DNA from: Buttiauxella noackiae ATCC 51607
GTDB taxonomy: Bacteria; Pseudomonadota; Gammaproteobacteria; Enterobacterales; Enterobacteriaceae
DNA length: 64,000 nt
Assembly (NCBI RefSeq): GCF_001654865.1
Contig: NZ_LXEO01000015.1
Location: 1-64,000 of the forward strand
Direction of reading: 5' to 3'
Shown here: positions 44,335 to 53,371 of the stretch, piece after piece
Numbering within the stretch: position 1 is the stretch's first letter
Layout of the letters: the number at the start of each line of letters is the position of its first letter
Translations under genes and position numbers: made by a program
The notes under the pieces: generated by a model
Seen by the model: only the letters and a program-made list of their open reading frames with translations
What the model was told of the DNA's origin: nothing
Database searches by the model: none

Positions 44335-46892
44335 TGGCACCTCCCGTTAATAACCAGTATCTCTTCGTGTTTTTCCGGCAGGCTGAAACGGGCGATGCAT
44401 TGCTCGTGTGCATCTTTACCCCATTTCGCGTGTAATTGCCCGTTCTGCCCGAGCCCGGTCAGGTACACCTGGCCATTCTCCCCAACAATAAAGCTCTGTT
44501 TATTCACCTGACCGGCTTGCGTGACGATGGCGCCAAACGGCACCGGCTGTTGGTTGGCCTGTAGCAGCGTCATCAACAGTCGATTTCCCACGCTTGTCTG
44601 AAAGTCAGCTTTTACCACCGCGCCACGGGTGGGAATTACCGTTTGGCTGGTTAATGCCACTTCGGTGTTGTCATCGAAGGTTTCTGTATCCAGTTGAATC
44701 TGATTTTTACGGTAGGGATTAACGAACGGGATAAGCGCATATCCACGCCAGTCGGTTTTCACCCCGGTCTGATTGCTGACCCCGATGCCCGATGCCCCCG
44801 GTGCCTGCACCAACGTAACGGTCTCCCCCATTGGCTGCCCGAATGTAGCCCCTCCGGCATGCATGACCATTCCCCCCTGAACGCCATAGTTCAGACGCCT
44901 GCTGCGCGCATCATAGGCGTAGCCTGCGTTCACTTCCCCGTCTGTCGCCCGATAATCGGCCAACAGAGCACCGCTATTACCGGTTCCCTGGCTGCCATAG
45001 CCCTGTTGCAGACCCCAGCTCAAGCGGTTATCGGCAAGTGCAGTACCGTTAAGTGACAGGGTATTGCTGGTTCCACTTTTCTGGCTGTGATTCAAGTTCC
45101 AGGAAGCCCAGCTGTTCACCGTCCAACGGCTCAGCGGGATACTGACGTTGAGCGAAAGGATTCGGTCGCGGCCGTATACCTTGTCGCCGTGCCCGTCAGT
45201 GGCCGTGGTGTTTTCGTTGAGGTTATAGTTCAGGCCATAACTGATGCCATTCCAACTGTTGTTGTATCCGATGCCCGTCGAACGCATGGTGCGATTGCTT
45301 TTCCAGTAATCTTCGCTGATCAGGCTTAGCGACAGCGAGCCTGCGCCTTCCCACAGGTTCTGACTCATCGTGAGTTCCGTGCGGTTACGCTTACGCTCGT
45401 TATACGGTTGGATCTGCCTGTCACGCCAGGTTTCCAGAACTTCCTGCATGCTGTAGTAACCGTCCGTTGAATAGCGATAACCGGCAATGGCGAAGTTCGT
45501 GCCGGTCAGTACAATGTTTTTGCTGTAACGAACGCGCCATGACTGGCCTGTTTCTTGTGGTTGCTCCTGCATGCGCGACCACGCCTGAGTCACGTCCAGG
45601 GAGAGTGCTCCAATGTCGCCAAGATTTTTGCCTATTCCAAGCGCCAGCGAATGATATTTGCTGGCGAACTGGCCACCACCGTAGGCGGTAAAACCGTGCG
45701 GTAAACCGTATATCAACGTCCCCTGGCCAAACGGCGTGTGGTCGACGCTGCTGTCATAAGCGCGATACTGGCCGCTGGTCAGCGAATATTTGAGGCGGCT
45801 TTCACGCTGTAATACCGGCAGAGAAGCAAAGGGGACCACGAGAAGCTGTTCGCTACCGTCAGCCTCTTTAATCGTCACGTAGAGATCGCCACTGCCACCG
45901 GTAGCATACATATCGTTGATTTCAAAGGATCCGGGCGCCACATAGCTCTGGTAAATCACGTAACCGTTCTGACGGATAATCACCTGCGCATGAGTACGGG
46001 CAATTCCCCTGACCACGGGCGCATAGCCTTTCAGGCTATCGGGAATCATGTCGTCGTCCGATGCCAGCTGCACGCCCCGAAAAGGGACGCTGTCAAACAC
46101 ATCTGCCGGCGAAGTGCTGTCTCCGAGCATTAACTGACTGCGCAGAGGGCGAATGTCGCGGTTCAGATAGGTGTATACCATATCCCACTGAGGCTGGCCG
46201 TGAGAGTCCCGCAGGAATGTAGTGTAATTGCGCAACCGCCAGGGCCCGACGTTGATGCCTGGCCGTAAGTTGGCGTACTGACTACTACTGTCGTTGCCGC
46301 CACCATGACGGGAAACCGTGCTGGCGCCGCTCAGATTATAGTTAAGTAACAGAGCGGGGATCCCGTCATCCCATTGTGTTTCAGGTACATAGCCACGCGG
46401 GTTTTGCGCAATGGCCGACTGCGGGATACTCAGCAGGAGTTGCTGGGCGCTGAAGTGGAATTCGGCGCTGGCATGCGGGATTGCCGAAAGGTTAGCGCAA
46501 GGCGCCCCGTGTTGTTCTAATTCAGGAAAGAGCGTGGTTTTTATTCCCATCGAGTTTAATTGACTAACGCTCAGGCAGGGCTGAAGGTGAGCTTTCCCCT
46601 GCGGCGTGGTCTGCGTTTTGAATTCAATATCCTGCGTTTCCTGCTGCTGGTTATTGATATAAATATCTACCCGATAAACGCCAGGCGCCTGACCATTTCC
46701 CTCTTCAAATATCGTTAAATCTGTATTTCCCTGCTGCGGATTATCAATCTCGAGCATCAACGGATTAAAATATTCCCGCGCATGTACCGAGAAGGAAATA
46801 CAGTTGAAAAAGAATATTGATGCGGAAACAAGCGAGAATAGTCCGCAGATGCTTAGCGGTGTATATTCATCGTGCTCTGTCTGGTTATTCAT
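44331..46892 (-). CDS. Outer-membrane usher, operon 2
   Basis: 853 residues. The signal anchor follows a longer than usual hydrophilic start (NNQTEHDEYTPLSI). Usher landmarks: FNPLMLEIDNP, APGVYRVDIYINNQ, VPFRGVQLASDDDMIPDS, GYAPVVRGIARTHAQV, and C-terminal disulfide QCIARF ... INGRCQ. It is clearly different from the operon 1 usher, so the two operons were acquired independently or diverged long ago. Confidence 0.92.
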   Translation of the reverse strand: MNNQTEHDEYTPLSICGLFSLVSASIFFFNCISFSVHAREYFNPLMLEIDNPQQGNTDLTIFEEGNGQAPGVYRVDIYINNQQQETQDIEFKTQTTPQGKAHLQPCLSVSQLNSMGIKTTLFPELEQHGAPCANLSAIPHASAEFHFSAQQLLLSIPQSAIAQNPRGYVPETQWDDGIPALLLNYNLSGASTVSRHGGGNDSSSQYANLRPGINVGPWRLRNYTTFLRDSHGQPQWDMVYTYLNRDIRPLRSQLMLGDSTSPADVFDSVPFRGVQLASDDDMIPDSLKGYAPVVRGIARTHAQVIIRQNGYVIYQSYVAPGSFEINDMYATGGSGDLYVTIKEADGSEQLLVVPFASLPVLQRESRLKYSLTSGQYRAYDSSVDHTPFGQGTLIYGLPHGFTAYGGGQFASKYHSLALGIGKNLGDIGALSLDVTQAWSRMQEQPQETGQSWRVRYSKNIVLTGTNFAIAGYRYSTDGYYSMQEVLETWRDRQIQPYNERKRNRTELTMSQNLWEGAGSLSLSLISEDYWKSNRTMRSTGIGYNNSWNGISYGLNYNLNENTTATDGHGDKVYGRDRILSLNVSIPLSRWTVNSWASWNLNHSQKSGTSNTLSLNGTALADNRLSWGLQQGYGSQGTGNSGALLADYRATDGEVNAGYAYDARSRRLNYGVQGGMVMHAGGATFGQPMGETVTLVQAPGASGIGVSNQTGVKTDWRGYALIPFVNPYRKNQIQLDTETFDDNTEVALTSQTVIPTRGAVVKADFQTSVGNRLLMTLLQANQQPVPFGAIVTQAGQVNKQSFIVGENGQVYLTGLGQNGQLHAKWGKDAHEQCIARFSLPEKHEEILVINGRCQ

Positions 46893-46954
46893 TTAGTTAC
46901 TTCCCTTATGTAAAGGGGAAATTAATAATGCCTTGTTGCCTGGCTACCAGGTTA

Positions 46955-47632
46955 TTACTGCAATGTGGCGTGATGGAGATTGCCCACACCGCCGTAATCG
47001 TTAATGATTTTCCAGGCCACGCCGCTGCCACCGCCTGCAGGTAACGCAAAGCTGGCATTACTCATCGGTGCCACGTAAGTAGCCTCCGACAGTGTGTTGT
47101 TACCGACGGTGACGCTCTGAAAGTTCATATAAAATAGCGTGGGATTACTGACTTGTAGACGGTTCCCGATGCGCTGCCAGGTTAGTTTTTCGGTGAGTTC
47201 TTCCGGCACGCCTTTTAAGCTCTGGGGGCGATATATTAGTTTGATGCGCGTTTTCACCGCGATCTGTAGCGTGTTCTTGCTCTGATCTTTCTCAGCAGAC
47301 GGGATGGACTTAATACTCATCCAATACAGCGTTTCCCTGTCCTGCGGCAGGTTGCCGCCTACCCGGACGACGCGCAGCACATTTTCTTGTCCACCATCGA
47401 GGCGAAACAGCGGCGGCGTTATTACAAAGGGGGCTTTTTCTGCGCCATCCGTAGCAGGCTCTACCCAACTCTGAATAAGATACGGTTGTCGGTCTGGATT
47501 ACTGACCTTCAGCGAAGATTCTTTCTTGCTGCCGTTGTAAATAAGGCGGGTACCGCCAACAATCATGCCCGCCTGGGCTAACCCAGCGCTTATTAATAAC
47601 GCTGCCAACAGTGTGGAAGGAATCAATTTCAT
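46955..47632 (-). CDS. Periplasmic pilus chaperone, operon 2
   Basis: 225 residues from ATG 47632 (codon 3 of the longer TTG reading). Signal peptide to AQAG. PapD-like: GGTRLIYNGSKKESSLKVSN, LIQSWVEP, QENVLRVVRVGG and G1 strand LQIAVKTRIKLIYRP. Operon position between pilin and usher is standard. Confidence 0.9.
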   Translation of the reverse strand: MKLIPSTLLAALLISAGLAQAGMIVGGTRLIYNGSKKESSLKVSNPDRQPYLIQSWVEPATDGAEKAPFVITPPLFRLDGGQENVLRVVRVGGNLPQDRETLYWMSIKSIPSAEKDQSKNTLQIAVKTRIKLIYRPQSLKGVPEELTEKLTWQRIGNRLQVSNPTLFYMNFQSVTVGNNTLSEATYVAPMSNASFALPAGGGSGVAWKIINDYGGVGNLHHATLQ

Positions 47633-47712
47633 ATTCAATATTCACAAAAGAGAAGGGGAGAGCCGGCTATTTATCAACGGCTCGAATAACCATTCCGGTA
47701 TTCTGACCAAAA

Positions 47713-48243
47713 TCAGTTATAGATAACGGTAAAGCTTGCCATTGAATTTGCCAGACCTGCCGTCACCGAAGCCGCCGTCGCAATATAACGTGCGACAAAA
47801 TCCAGATTGTTCATCACCCCGGTGCCCGTATTCAGGTTGTAGCGTTTTGATGCTGTATATAACGGCACAACGGTATTGCTATCGTCGGATAACTGAATAC
47901 CGACCCCTGAGGCCACACCGGGCTCTTGGGTCAGCGCCAGAACGCTGTTATTCCCGGAGATGGAACTGCCATCAAACTTAACGGCGGCAGCGGTGGCGCT
48001 AACCGGGCAGTCGGCAAGCTGGAGCGTGAATTTGGTTGCTGCAGCCGTTGAACCTGCGCCAGAAAATGCGCTCCTGTTGACCTGGCCCAATGTCACTTGC
48101 AGAGGATTGCTGGGGGTATTAATGACCTGACAGGCAGAGTCAATAATTTCACCCGAAAAATTCACCTGCCCATCGGCGGCCATCGCAGAAATACTAAATA
48201 CGGACGAAAACATCATTGCTATAGGCAATAGTTTATTATTCAT
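47713..48243 (-). CDS. Major fimbrial subunit, operon 2
   Basis: 176 residues, preceded by AAGGAGATGAATC. Signal peptide to AMAAD, donor strand GQVNFSGEIIDSACQV, second cysteine in LADCPVSA, C-terminal MASFTVIYN. FimA-like. First gene of the operon; a 14-bp palindrome lies 245 bp upstream at 48488. Confidence 0.9.
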   Translation of the reverse strand: MNNKLLPIAMMFSSVFSISAMAADGQVNFSGEIIDSACQVINTPSNPLQVTLGQVNRSAFSGAGSTAAATKFTLQLADCPVSATAAAVKFDGSSISGNNSVLALTQEPGVASGVGIQLSDDSNTVVPLYTASKRYNLNTGTGVMNNLDFVARYIATAASVTAGLANSMASFTVIYN

Positions 48244-48616
48244 GATTCATCTCCTTGAGTATATTAATTGGTGTTTTTAACTAAGATATTGCATGTTGCG
48301 CGGCAATATCTTCTATATCCATAAACATTCACCTCTCTTCGCATTAATAGTAATAGAGGAAATGCCGGTCAATATAAATAATAAGGTGATAATCAGCGCA
48401 CTTTATGACTATTGAGTGTTTTTATCTTTCTTTTTATTTCTATGGGTATTCTCAGTGATGAGCAAAAATACATCAAGATTTTTTTGAGTGTAATTTTACA
48501 CCGGAATTTTAAGCGGCTAGGTTATTAACGTGGCTTTGTCGGATGCTCGGGGTTTTAATAAAAACCAATCCATTTATTAACAAATGAAAAACATAAAGTT
48601 TATGCCATAGGATAAG
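48244..48616. other. Control region of fimbrial operon 2
   Basis: 373 bp, AT-rich, no gene. It must carry the operon promoter and holds the palindrome at 48488-48501. No invertible inverted repeats of fim-switch type were seen. Confidence 0.6.
48488..48501. promoter_or_regulatory. GTGTAATTTTACAC palindrome, copy 1
   Basis: GTGTAA-TT-TTACAC followed by CCG and preceded by a T-run. An identical 14-mer, also followed by CCG and preceded by Ts, is at 49512. The two copies flank the regulator gene at 48617. Confidence 0.65.
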
Positions 48617-49249
48617 TCAGTACTTTAACGGGAGGTGGTAAATCTCCATCAGAATGCCGTTTTCGATTCTGATATACCCTCCTTTTTTCAGCTGCGCCAG
48701 TATCTTCATAATACTACTGCGGGAAAGCGATGTTTTTTGCTGAACATAATGGGCAGCAGAAACATTATTTTTGTATTCAGGAGGTTCGCTCATTAGTTCA
48801 AGTAACTGAATGCGGGTGATTTCGTATGCGCTGGAAACGTTGAAATAGGTATTTATGGTATAGAGTCGGCTGGTGACCCGGGAAACATGACTGGCCAGTA
48901 ACTTCCAGAGATTGTTATCAGCAATAAGTTGCCGAACCTGTACGGTGCTGATAGTTGCTATCTCGGATGTACTATGTGTCTGAATAAATAGCCCCGCCTC
49001 AACAGGAAGTATTGCGCTAATACCAATGATCCCAGGGACAAGGAGCGTGCCGAGCAGCAGTTCGTCATTCCGGTGATAAACTTTACAGATGCCACTGCGC
49101 ACCAGATAACAGTACGAATGGCCATTGATATAAAGGTAAAAGCGGGTATCGGGAGGCGCCGTTATGAAGGTCACAAAGGGCGTGAGCTTTTCTACAAGCT
49201 CAACGGTCGCGGAAATATCCTTGCTATGATCGTGATGTATGTTGATCAT
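48617..49249 (-). CDS. IprA-like winged-helix regulator, copy 1
   Basis: 210 residues from ATG 49249 (GAGG 5 nt upstream); the reading from 49336 adds 29 unsupported residues. The layout is CRP/FNR-like: a cyclic-nucleotide-type beta barrel (YLYINGHSYCYLVRSGICKVYHR near 44-66), a connecting helix and a C-terminal winged helix with LSRSSIMKILAQLKKGGYI. This class includes E. coli IprA/YaiV. It lies next to fimbrial operon 2 on the same strand and is probably its regulator. No residues for cAMP binding or Fe-S cysteines are visible. Confidence 0.75.
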   Translation of the reverse strand: MINIHHDHSKDISATVELVEKLTPFVTFITAPPDTRFYLYINGHSYCYLVRSGICKVYHRNDELLLGTLLVPGIIGISAILPVEAGLFIQTHSTSEIATISTVQVRQLIADNNLWKLLASHVSRVTSRLYTINTYFNVSSAYEITRIQLLELMSEPPEYKNNVSAAHYVQQKTSLSRSSIMKILAQLKKGGYIRIENGILMEIYHLPLKY

Positions 49250-49511
49250 AAATGCCTCGCCCCATAATAAATGGCTGTTTAAAATATAGCATAAGATAGC
49301 ACTGCTACGTAGTTTACCAATTTCTTTCTTAATCAATAGTTTGGCTGGGTATCAGCGCGATGCTTTTAATGTAAATATTCCATCAGTAACATCTAATGCG
49401 AGCTGTTAATTTATATACATTTACTTATTGATGGAAATGTCTCTGAGGATGCTGAAGAGAACAGTGGAAGGGCACAGATCATTGATACAACGCGCACAAG
49501 TCTTTTTTGGG

Positions 49512-49525
49512 GTGTAATTTTACAC
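49512..49525. promoter_or_regulatory. GTGTAATTTTACAC palindrome, copy 2
   Basis: Same 14-bp palindrome as at 48488, about 95 bp upstream of the plus-strand IprA-like gene. Likely a binding site shared by these regulators. Confidence 0.65.
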
Positions 49526-49621
49526 CGTCAGAAAACTTTTAAATTTTATTAATAATTATCATAATCCACTCATCTGGAAAAATGACAGGATTGCGGTTGT
49601 TCGTAAACCGCATGACGATTT

Positions 49622-50272
49622 ATGAAAAAAACCTCTATTTTAATTGGTTGCAATATGATGCATAAAAAACCACTGGCTGACATTAATTTGCTTATCAACA
49701 GCCTTGCGCCGAATGCAAATAAAATAGTGACTGCTGATAAGCAGTCATTGAATTATAAAACAGGAGGGCAGCACAATTGTTTTTTATTGCATGGCGGCAA
49801 TGTTACCCTCTATCGTTATGCTGACGGTATGATATTAAATTCAGAAGCGGCACCTTACGTTTTTGGTTTAAGTACGCAATTGGTGGAAAATGACTATCTT
49901 TATATCCGGGCGCAGGCCGCATCTGAAATCAGCATCCTCACCATTGAAGAGGCTAACCGGATTATCGACAGGGACAACTTGTGGAAAAACCTTTCTACGC
50001 TGTTAATTTATACAGCCACAAGAATTTATGATCACTGTACGAAAATTTCATCGTTATCCTCTTATGAAGTTATCTGCTATCAACTATATGAGTTGATGAA
50101 TGAAACCGAAGAGGTAAGAAATAGCGTCAGCATCGTTTCTTACATTTTGAGCCGTACATTTCTTTCCCGCAGCACGATTATGAAGATACTGGCCCAGCTT
50201 AAAACGGGGAATTATATTGTGACCGAAAAAGGCCTGCTGAAAGCGATAAATAACATTCCGTCACGCTATTAA
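49622..50272 (+). CDS. IprA-like winged-helix regulator, copy 2
   Basis: 216 residues (or 205 from ATG codon 12, which aligns better with copy 1 but also lacks a strong ribosome-binding site). Same architecture as copy 1: beta-barrel with FLLHGGNVTLYRYADG near 57-72 and winged helix LSRSTIMKILAQLKTGNYI nearly identical to copy 1, whereas the N-terminal sensory part is strongly diverged. The pair is divergent, with the palindrome in between, so both probably recognise the same DNA while answering different signals. Confidence 0.75.
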   Translation: MKKTSILIGCNMMHKKPLADINLLINSLAPNANKIVTADKQSLNYKTGGQHNCFLLHGGNVTLYRYADGMILNSEAAPYVFGLSTQLVENDYLYIRAQAASEISILTIEEANRIIDRDNLWKNLSTLLIYTATRIYDHCTKISSLSSYEVICYQLYELMNETEEVRNSVSIVSYILSRTFLSRSTIMKILAQLKTGNYIVTEKGLLKAINNIPSRY

Positions 50273-50469
50273 TACTGGAATGGTCATGCGGTTGTAGTGC
50301 CGAAGAAGGAGAGTGGTTACTGACTGTCGAATCACTTTACCAATGCGGTAACCCGATAAAAGGCCGCAAGCCATTTCAACCGTTATGCGAACTAAGCGAC
50401 AGATGAAAGAACATGTTATGCCAGATAGACTTAGCCATGAGCCCTCTGGATTTCGCCTTAGCTTATCAT

Positions 50470-50497
50470 GGTGCGCATAATGTATATTATGTTAAAT
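50470..50497 (+). other. dif: dif, XerC/XerD chromosome dimer resolution site
   Basis: 28 bp made of the XerC half GGTGCGCATAA, centre TGTATA and XerD half TTATGTTAAAT; from memory it is identical to E. coli dif. XerCD act here with FtsK to resolve chromosome dimers at division. It lies in a 370-bp gap without genes (50273-50642) and KOPS polarity reverses at it. Confidence 0.95.
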
Positions 50498-50642
50498 TGC
50501 ATATGGTGATACAACGCCATCCGGTAACTCATCATGCTAACTCATCTCCTCTTTGCAAATCCGCATGCCATAAGTCTTGATGAACACAATTGAAACAGAA
50601 CTGAAGTAACCGACGTACAGTCCTTCAGTTTCGTTTTACGCG

Positions 50643-50870
50643 TTAAAATACCTTGGAAGAATAATCGGACTTCACTTCACTCTCGATGTAAGTATTCAGG
50701 CCCCATCCTGCCCGAGCCAACTCTTTCATCTTTTCCAGATGTTCAGGTCCTGGATGGCGGAGATCGTAGAGATACACGTGATTATTTTTAAAACGGACTT
50801 TGATCGAATTGGTATCAATCTGGAAACTAACAACTTGTGAATCACCACTAATGTTCGCGTAATTTTCCAT
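50643..50870 (-). CDS. Small KTSC-like protein next to dif
   Basis: 75 residues. The pattern VVSFQIDTNSIKVRFKNNHVYLYD followed by an amphipathic helix and GWGLNTYIESEV resembles KTSC domains, short beta-rich modules of unknown function, sometimes fused to nucleases. Start ATG 50870 has AGGATGCA upstream in the transcript. It stands alone, 145 bp from dif. Confidence 0.6.
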   Translation of the reverse strand: MENYANISGDSQVVSFQIDTNSIKVRFKNNHVYLYDLRHPGPEHLEKMKELARAGWGLNTYIESEVKSDYSSKVF

Positions 50871-50973
50871 ATTGCATCCTGTTAGCTATGCCTGAACCTG
50901 GCCGAAGTTATCTATTAACCACGTTCCGCATTTTTATACAGGGTTATAGCTCACGATTTGGTTATAACGCGCG

Positions 50974-51714
50974 TTACTGACCTGAATGAAACTTAATGGC
51001 AAACCCTTGCTTCTGCCAGTGTTCCAGTTGTTCCTGTTGGCGCAAAGTTAGTACCTTCCCTGTCCAGACAAAAATATGCTGACCTGGAAACAATTCCGGT
51101 CGAGGTGAATCCAGAGGGTCTGCCAGCACATCAGGACGCCAGCCATGTTGTGAAAGGCGCCAGGCTTCGAGCCAAAGACGGGTTCTCTCCTCGCTTTCCC
51201 AGCCGATCAGTAATGTGTCTTTACCTTCTTTGCTTCGAGAGTCAGCGAGGCACTGGATAACGTACTCAATCAGCAACCCATCAAGAAGGCTAATCATTGC
51301 TCTTGAAGTATTTTTATCCAGGCTAAGACATTGACGTACCGGGATAAAAATATGGTCAATGAGGATATCAACACTAAATACCTGACCTAAAGCTGCAATT
51401 TTTGTGCGGAGTTTTGCAGGTTGTACAAGACGCAACACAGTCATCACTTCTTCCTGCTGCGGTCGCCACGCTTCATGGTCATGAGTCGTTGTCTGACTCG
51501 CTTCCAACAATGCTTTAACCTTCCCTACGGACACGCCACTTTTTATCAGACGTTTAATCTCTTCGATACGCAGGATATCTTCGTCATCAAACTGCCGATG
51601 TCCGCCCTCACTGCGCTGCGGCTTGAATAATCCATAACGGCGTTGCCACGCGCGCAGCGTGACAGGGTTGATTGCGCATCGTTCGGCAACTTCACCGATA
51701 CTGTATAAGGTCAT
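50974..51714 (-). CDS. bluR: BluR, MerR-like repressor of the blue-light regulon
   Basis: 246 residues (E. coli 243). MerR-type HTH at the N-terminus ([26 protein letters not shown]) with wing [12 protein letters not shown], then an effector part of B12-binding-fold type without a visible cobalamin histidine motif. It represses ycgZ-ymgA-ariR; light-activated BluF binds it and releases it from DNA. GAGGG lies 4 nt before the ATG. Two palindromic boxes lie just upstream, suggesting autoregulation. Confidence 0.9.
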   Translation of the reverse strand: MTLYSIGEVAERCAINPVTLRAWQRRYGLFKPQRSEGGHRQFDDEDILRIEEIKRLIKSGVSVGKVKALLEASQTTTHDHEAWRPQQEEVMTVLRLVQPAKLRTKIAALGQVFSVDILIDHIFIPVRQCLSLDKNTSRAMISLLDGLLIEYVIQCLADSRSKEGKDTLLIGWESEERTRLWLEAWRLSQHGWRPDVLADPLDSPRPELFPGQHIFVWTGKVLTLRQQEQLEHWQKQGFAIKFHSGQ

Positions 51715-51768
51715 TAATCCCTCGTTGTGAGCTTAAAACGTCCATGTCGAAACTAACGACTCCGTGCT

Positions 51769-51800
51769 GGTTGTACAACCTTTTTTACATTGTACAACCT
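51769..51800. promoter_or_regulatory. Candidate BluR boxes upstream of bluR
   Basis: GGTTGTACAACC (51769-51780) is a perfect 12-bp palindrome; ATTGTACAACCT (51789-51800) repeats its core 20 bp on. Both are between bluF and bluR. Related TTGTACA/TGTACAAC motifs occur before ycgZ. Confidence 0.6.
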
Positions 51801-51803
51801 GAA

Positions 51804-53024
51804 TTAGAGATCTGCTTTCCTTTCTGGCCAGGCTACGGCGGCAATGCCACTTAACTGGGCACGGGCAAACAAGTTGCCCTGAAAATGCGAGATACCAGCT
51901 GATTCCAGCCACATCCACTCTTCGGCCTTTTCCACTCCAACCGCCGAAATGGATATTTCAAGCGAAGCGCAGCATTTGATAATGGCCTGGATAATTGCCT
52001 GCCGTGGGCCACTTTTATGGACATCTTTAATCAGTTCACGATTAATTTTAATTCTGTCTGGCTGAAACTGTGACAGCAACAATAGCCCGCCAAATCCGGC
52101 ACCGAAATGATCTATCGCTACACTAATCCCTGCGGCCTTAAGTTGTCTGATGCCATCGGTGAACTCATCAATGCGCGATATCACCTCGCTCTCAGTAAAT
52201 TCTACGGTTACTTGCTCTGGAACAAGGCCGTTTATCTGAATCTCTCTTAACAAGAAATCAACAGCACCAGGAATCACCACCAGGGTCATAGGCAACAAAT
52301 TAACGGAAACAGACTGCTCGCCAAGTTTGAGCGAACTGGCCATCGCAAAGGCGACTTTCTTGCTATTAAGGTCCGCTTCGTAAAGTGCCTTTCCAGTAAA
52401 CCCTGCAAAATAAGTAGCCGTTGACTCCCCGCCAGCTGTGCGCAGCAAAGCTTCAGTTGACAAAATTTTCTGCGCGAACGGGTCCACCATAGGCTGGAAT
52501 GCAAAGCTACAATCTGCCGAATTATCAGCAATAACGGCTTGCGTATGAACGTCTTTTTTGTCGGAGATAAACAGCCAGGAATCCGCTGGCGGAATTTCAA
52601 AATAGTTTTCTTTTTCAGTCGCTTCAACGAATGTGCGTAAAAATTTAAGCGCGCGGTCGTTATAAAACAGCTGGTACTTTGAGGTCCCTTTATCCAGCAC
52701 AGCTTGCAGCACCTCATCCCTGTCGTACTCCCTCAAATCAAAGAGTTCCATGCCGGTTTTTCCAAATCGCCGCGCAGGAGCGTAATCACAAAGCAACTCA
52801 ACAATGTTGTAGTGGCGATTATCCCGACAAATATGCTGATAAATATTCAAAACGCTCTCTTCCGGGCCTTCAATCATCTGAAAGAAATGCGTGCCGTTGA
52901 ACAGCAGAATGCCCGTCACGTCGGCCTGATCATTTTTAACATTTGCAGCTGCAACCATATCCGTAACCGAGTGGAACGGTACGTTTTTACAGATATGGCT
53001 GCGATAAATGATGGTAGTAAGCAT
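51804..53024 (-). CDS. bluF: BluF, BLUF photoreceptor with EAL domain
   Basis: 406 residues from ATG 53024 (MLTTIIYRSH aligns with the E. coli start; the reading from 53054 adds ten). BLUF domain 1-95 with flavin-switch residues Tyr7 and Gln49 (GTHFFQMIEG). The EAL-like domain (about 155-400) keeps an EALLR motif, which E. coli BluF has lost, but has DHFG for DDFG, KIN for KID and AVGVE for AEGVE, so it should not hydrolyse c-di-GMP. It binds BluR in blue light. Confidence 0.92.
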   Translation of the reverse strand: MLTTIIYRSHICKNVPFHSVTDMVAAANVKNDQADVTGILLFNGTHFFQMIEGPEESVLNIYQHICRDNRHYNIVELLCDYAPARRFGKTGMELFDLREYDRDEVLQAVLDKGTSKYQLFYNDRALKFLRTFVEATEKENYFEIPPADSWLFISDKKDVHTQAVIADNSADCSFAFQPMVDPFAQKILSTEALLRTAGGESTATYFAGFTGKALYEADLNSKKVAFAMASSLKLGEQSVSVNLLPMTLVVIPGAVDFLLREIQINGLVPEQVTVEFTESEVISRIDEFTDGIRQLKAAGISVAIDHFGAGFGGLLLLSQFQPDRIKINRELIKDVHKSGPRQAIIQAIIKCCASLEISISAVGVEKAEEWMWLESAGISHFQGNLFARAQLSGIAAVAWPERKADL

Positions 53025-53132
53025 GCTGTGTCCAATTGAAAGCTGTTTAGGCATTTACAGTAGCAGATGACCTGCCAAACCCCTCATTTAAAATACATTA
53101 AAATTAATAACTTATTAACAATAAATGAACGT

Positions 53133-53335
53133 TTGTACACCTCGTTTACTCGGTTTTTGATCACGCCTGATACACAGAAATGCTGAACCTATACACCAAA
53201 TGTTATGAATGCAAATTACTTATCAAGCTAACTAGTTGAAAATTAATGTATAGCATTAAATGCTTAAGCTTTTAAGAAAAATCCTTACGCTTTTCTATGT
53301 ACAACTTTTTAATCATTGTATAACTTTGTTTGTAC
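53133..53335. promoter_or_regulatory. bluF-ycgZ divergent control region
   Basis: TTGTACA at 53133-53139 and 53329-53335 and TGTACAAC at 53299-53306 share the core of the boxes before bluR. BluR is known to repress the ycgZ operon in E. coli, so these are candidate operators. The region is very AT-rich. Confidence 0.5.
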
Positions 53336-53371
53336 ATTTTATTAAATACTGCATATTTACAGGAGTGACTG

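Noticed and set aside
48244-48616. Invertible fim-type promoter switch
   Set aside because: No pair of inverted repeats around a promoter and no active recombinase nearby; the only recombinase-like protein lacks catalytic residues.
34888-50272. Integrated prophage or integrative element at dif
   Set aside because: No integrase, phage structural gene or duplicated Xer half-site was seen; only one complete dif is present.
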